Origin: Streptomyces brasiliensis
Lineage (GTDB): Bacteria; Actinomycetota; Actinomycetes; Streptomycetales; Streptomycetaceae
NCBI RefSeq assembly: GCF_014647875.1
Contig: NZ_BMQA01000015.1
Location: 62,001-126,000, forward strand
Length of the DNA: 64,000 nucleotides
Direction: 5' to 3'
The notes below the pieces were generated by a model, which saw only the letters and a program-made list of their open reading frames with translations, searched no databases and was not told the DNA's origin. The position numbers and the translations under genes are program-made. This document shows positions 63,771-64,000 of this stretch, piece after piece (within the stretch, counting starts at the first letter, position 1; each line of letters starts with the position of its first letter).

Positions 63771-64000
63771 CTACCGCTCCTGCCGGATGGCCCGTACGAC
63801 ACTCTCGGCATCGGGCACGGAGACGGTGAGGCGCTCGAAGGGCGCGGACGGTGCCAGGCCGGCCACGACGACGGGACCGCGTCCGCGCACCGCGCCGAAG
63901 TCCCGGCCGTCGGGGTGGCGCCACTCGCCCACGCAGAAGCGGTCGGGTAACCACCGGCCGGAGCGGCGCACCCCGCGCAGCCCGCGCCACCGGTCGGGCT
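63771..64000 (-). CDS. Partial hypothetical protein (C-terminal 75 residues)
   Basis: A minus-strand frame open to the window edge, ending in TAG at 63771-63773: DRWRGLRGVRRSGRWLPDRF, CVGEWRHPDG, GPVVVAGLAPSAPFERLTVS. It resembles the C-terminus of PH-like actinobacterial membrane-associated proteins (strand-rich, with VVV...PFERL), but identification is weak. The 5' part lies outside the window. It is upstream of and co-directional with the FAAL gene. Confidence 0.5.
   Translation of the reverse strand, partial: PDRWRGLRGVRRSGRWLPDRFCVGEWRHPDGRDFGAVRGRGPVVVAGLAPSAPFERLTVSVPDAESVVRAIRQER

Overview
The window is high-GC actinobacterial DNA, almost certainly a Streptomyces chromosome. Supporting evidence is the third-position GC bias, GTG/TTG starts, a long chaplin with a sortase signal, a 2-methylisoborneol operon, a streptophobe-family membrane protein, an FHA-ABC transporter beside a Ser/Thr kinase, an SPW-repeat protein and a DasR-type site in front of a family 19 chitinase. 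No rRNA, tRNA, CRISPR array or transposase was seen. The density of secondary-metabolite, secreted and accessory functions, together with several broken genes, suggests a chromosome arm rather than the core.

Layout. 0-2.2 kb: 2-methylisoborneol operon (terpene synthase and geranyl-PP C-methyltransferase) ended by a 12-bp hairpin. 2.2-7 kb: small enzymes and regulators, then a convergent SigB-family sigma factor and RsbW-like kinase gene, each preceded by a match to the SigB-type promoter. 7-14.3 kb: envelope and signalling block (DUF6777-like protein, streptophobe protein, Ser/Thr kinase, SH3-like protein, double-FHA ABC exporter). 14.3-25.3 kb: regulator-enzyme pairs (AraC/SDR, LysR/aldo-keto reductase), carotenoid oxygenase, DinB enzyme, adenosine deaminase, a BlaI/M56 pair and a second aldo-keto reductase. 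25.3-40.7 kb: a stretch rich in damaged genes (chitinase, acyl-CoA dehydrogenases, amino-acid permease, GNAT, DUF4232) among intact ones (ECF42 sigma/YCII pair, secreted protein, MerR/GNAT/MFS set, deaminase, long chaplin, tripeptidyl aminopeptidase). 40.7-63.5 kb: an asparagine synthetase and, on the same minus strand, a lipid-polyketide biosynthetic operon. The window ends in a partial gene.

The biosynthetic operon runs right to left: fatty acyl-AMP ligase (63468-61714), a giant PKS (61562-47558), a carrier protein/thioester reductase (47512-44843), a Cys-nucleophile alpha/beta hydrolase (44846-43692) and a serine hydrolase (43629-42847). The PKS reads carrier-KS-AT-DH-(vestigial ER)-KR-ACP-KS-AT-DH-KR-ACP-condensation-FkbH-like HAD. 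The order implies a free fatty acid adenylated onto the N-terminal carrier, two extensions with beta-keto processing, condensation with a unit supplied by the FkbH-like domain (by family precedent a glyceryl group), and reductive release. The reductase carries a C-terminal domain that I recall as otherwise sitting between GMC oxidase and alpha/beta hydrolase in large fusion proteins, and the next gene is that hydrolase. This is the most unusual system here.

Caution: the PKS reading frame breaks once, at a C run. Breaks in the chitinase, permease and DUF4232 genes are also at C/G runs. Some of these may be sequencing errors rather than biology.
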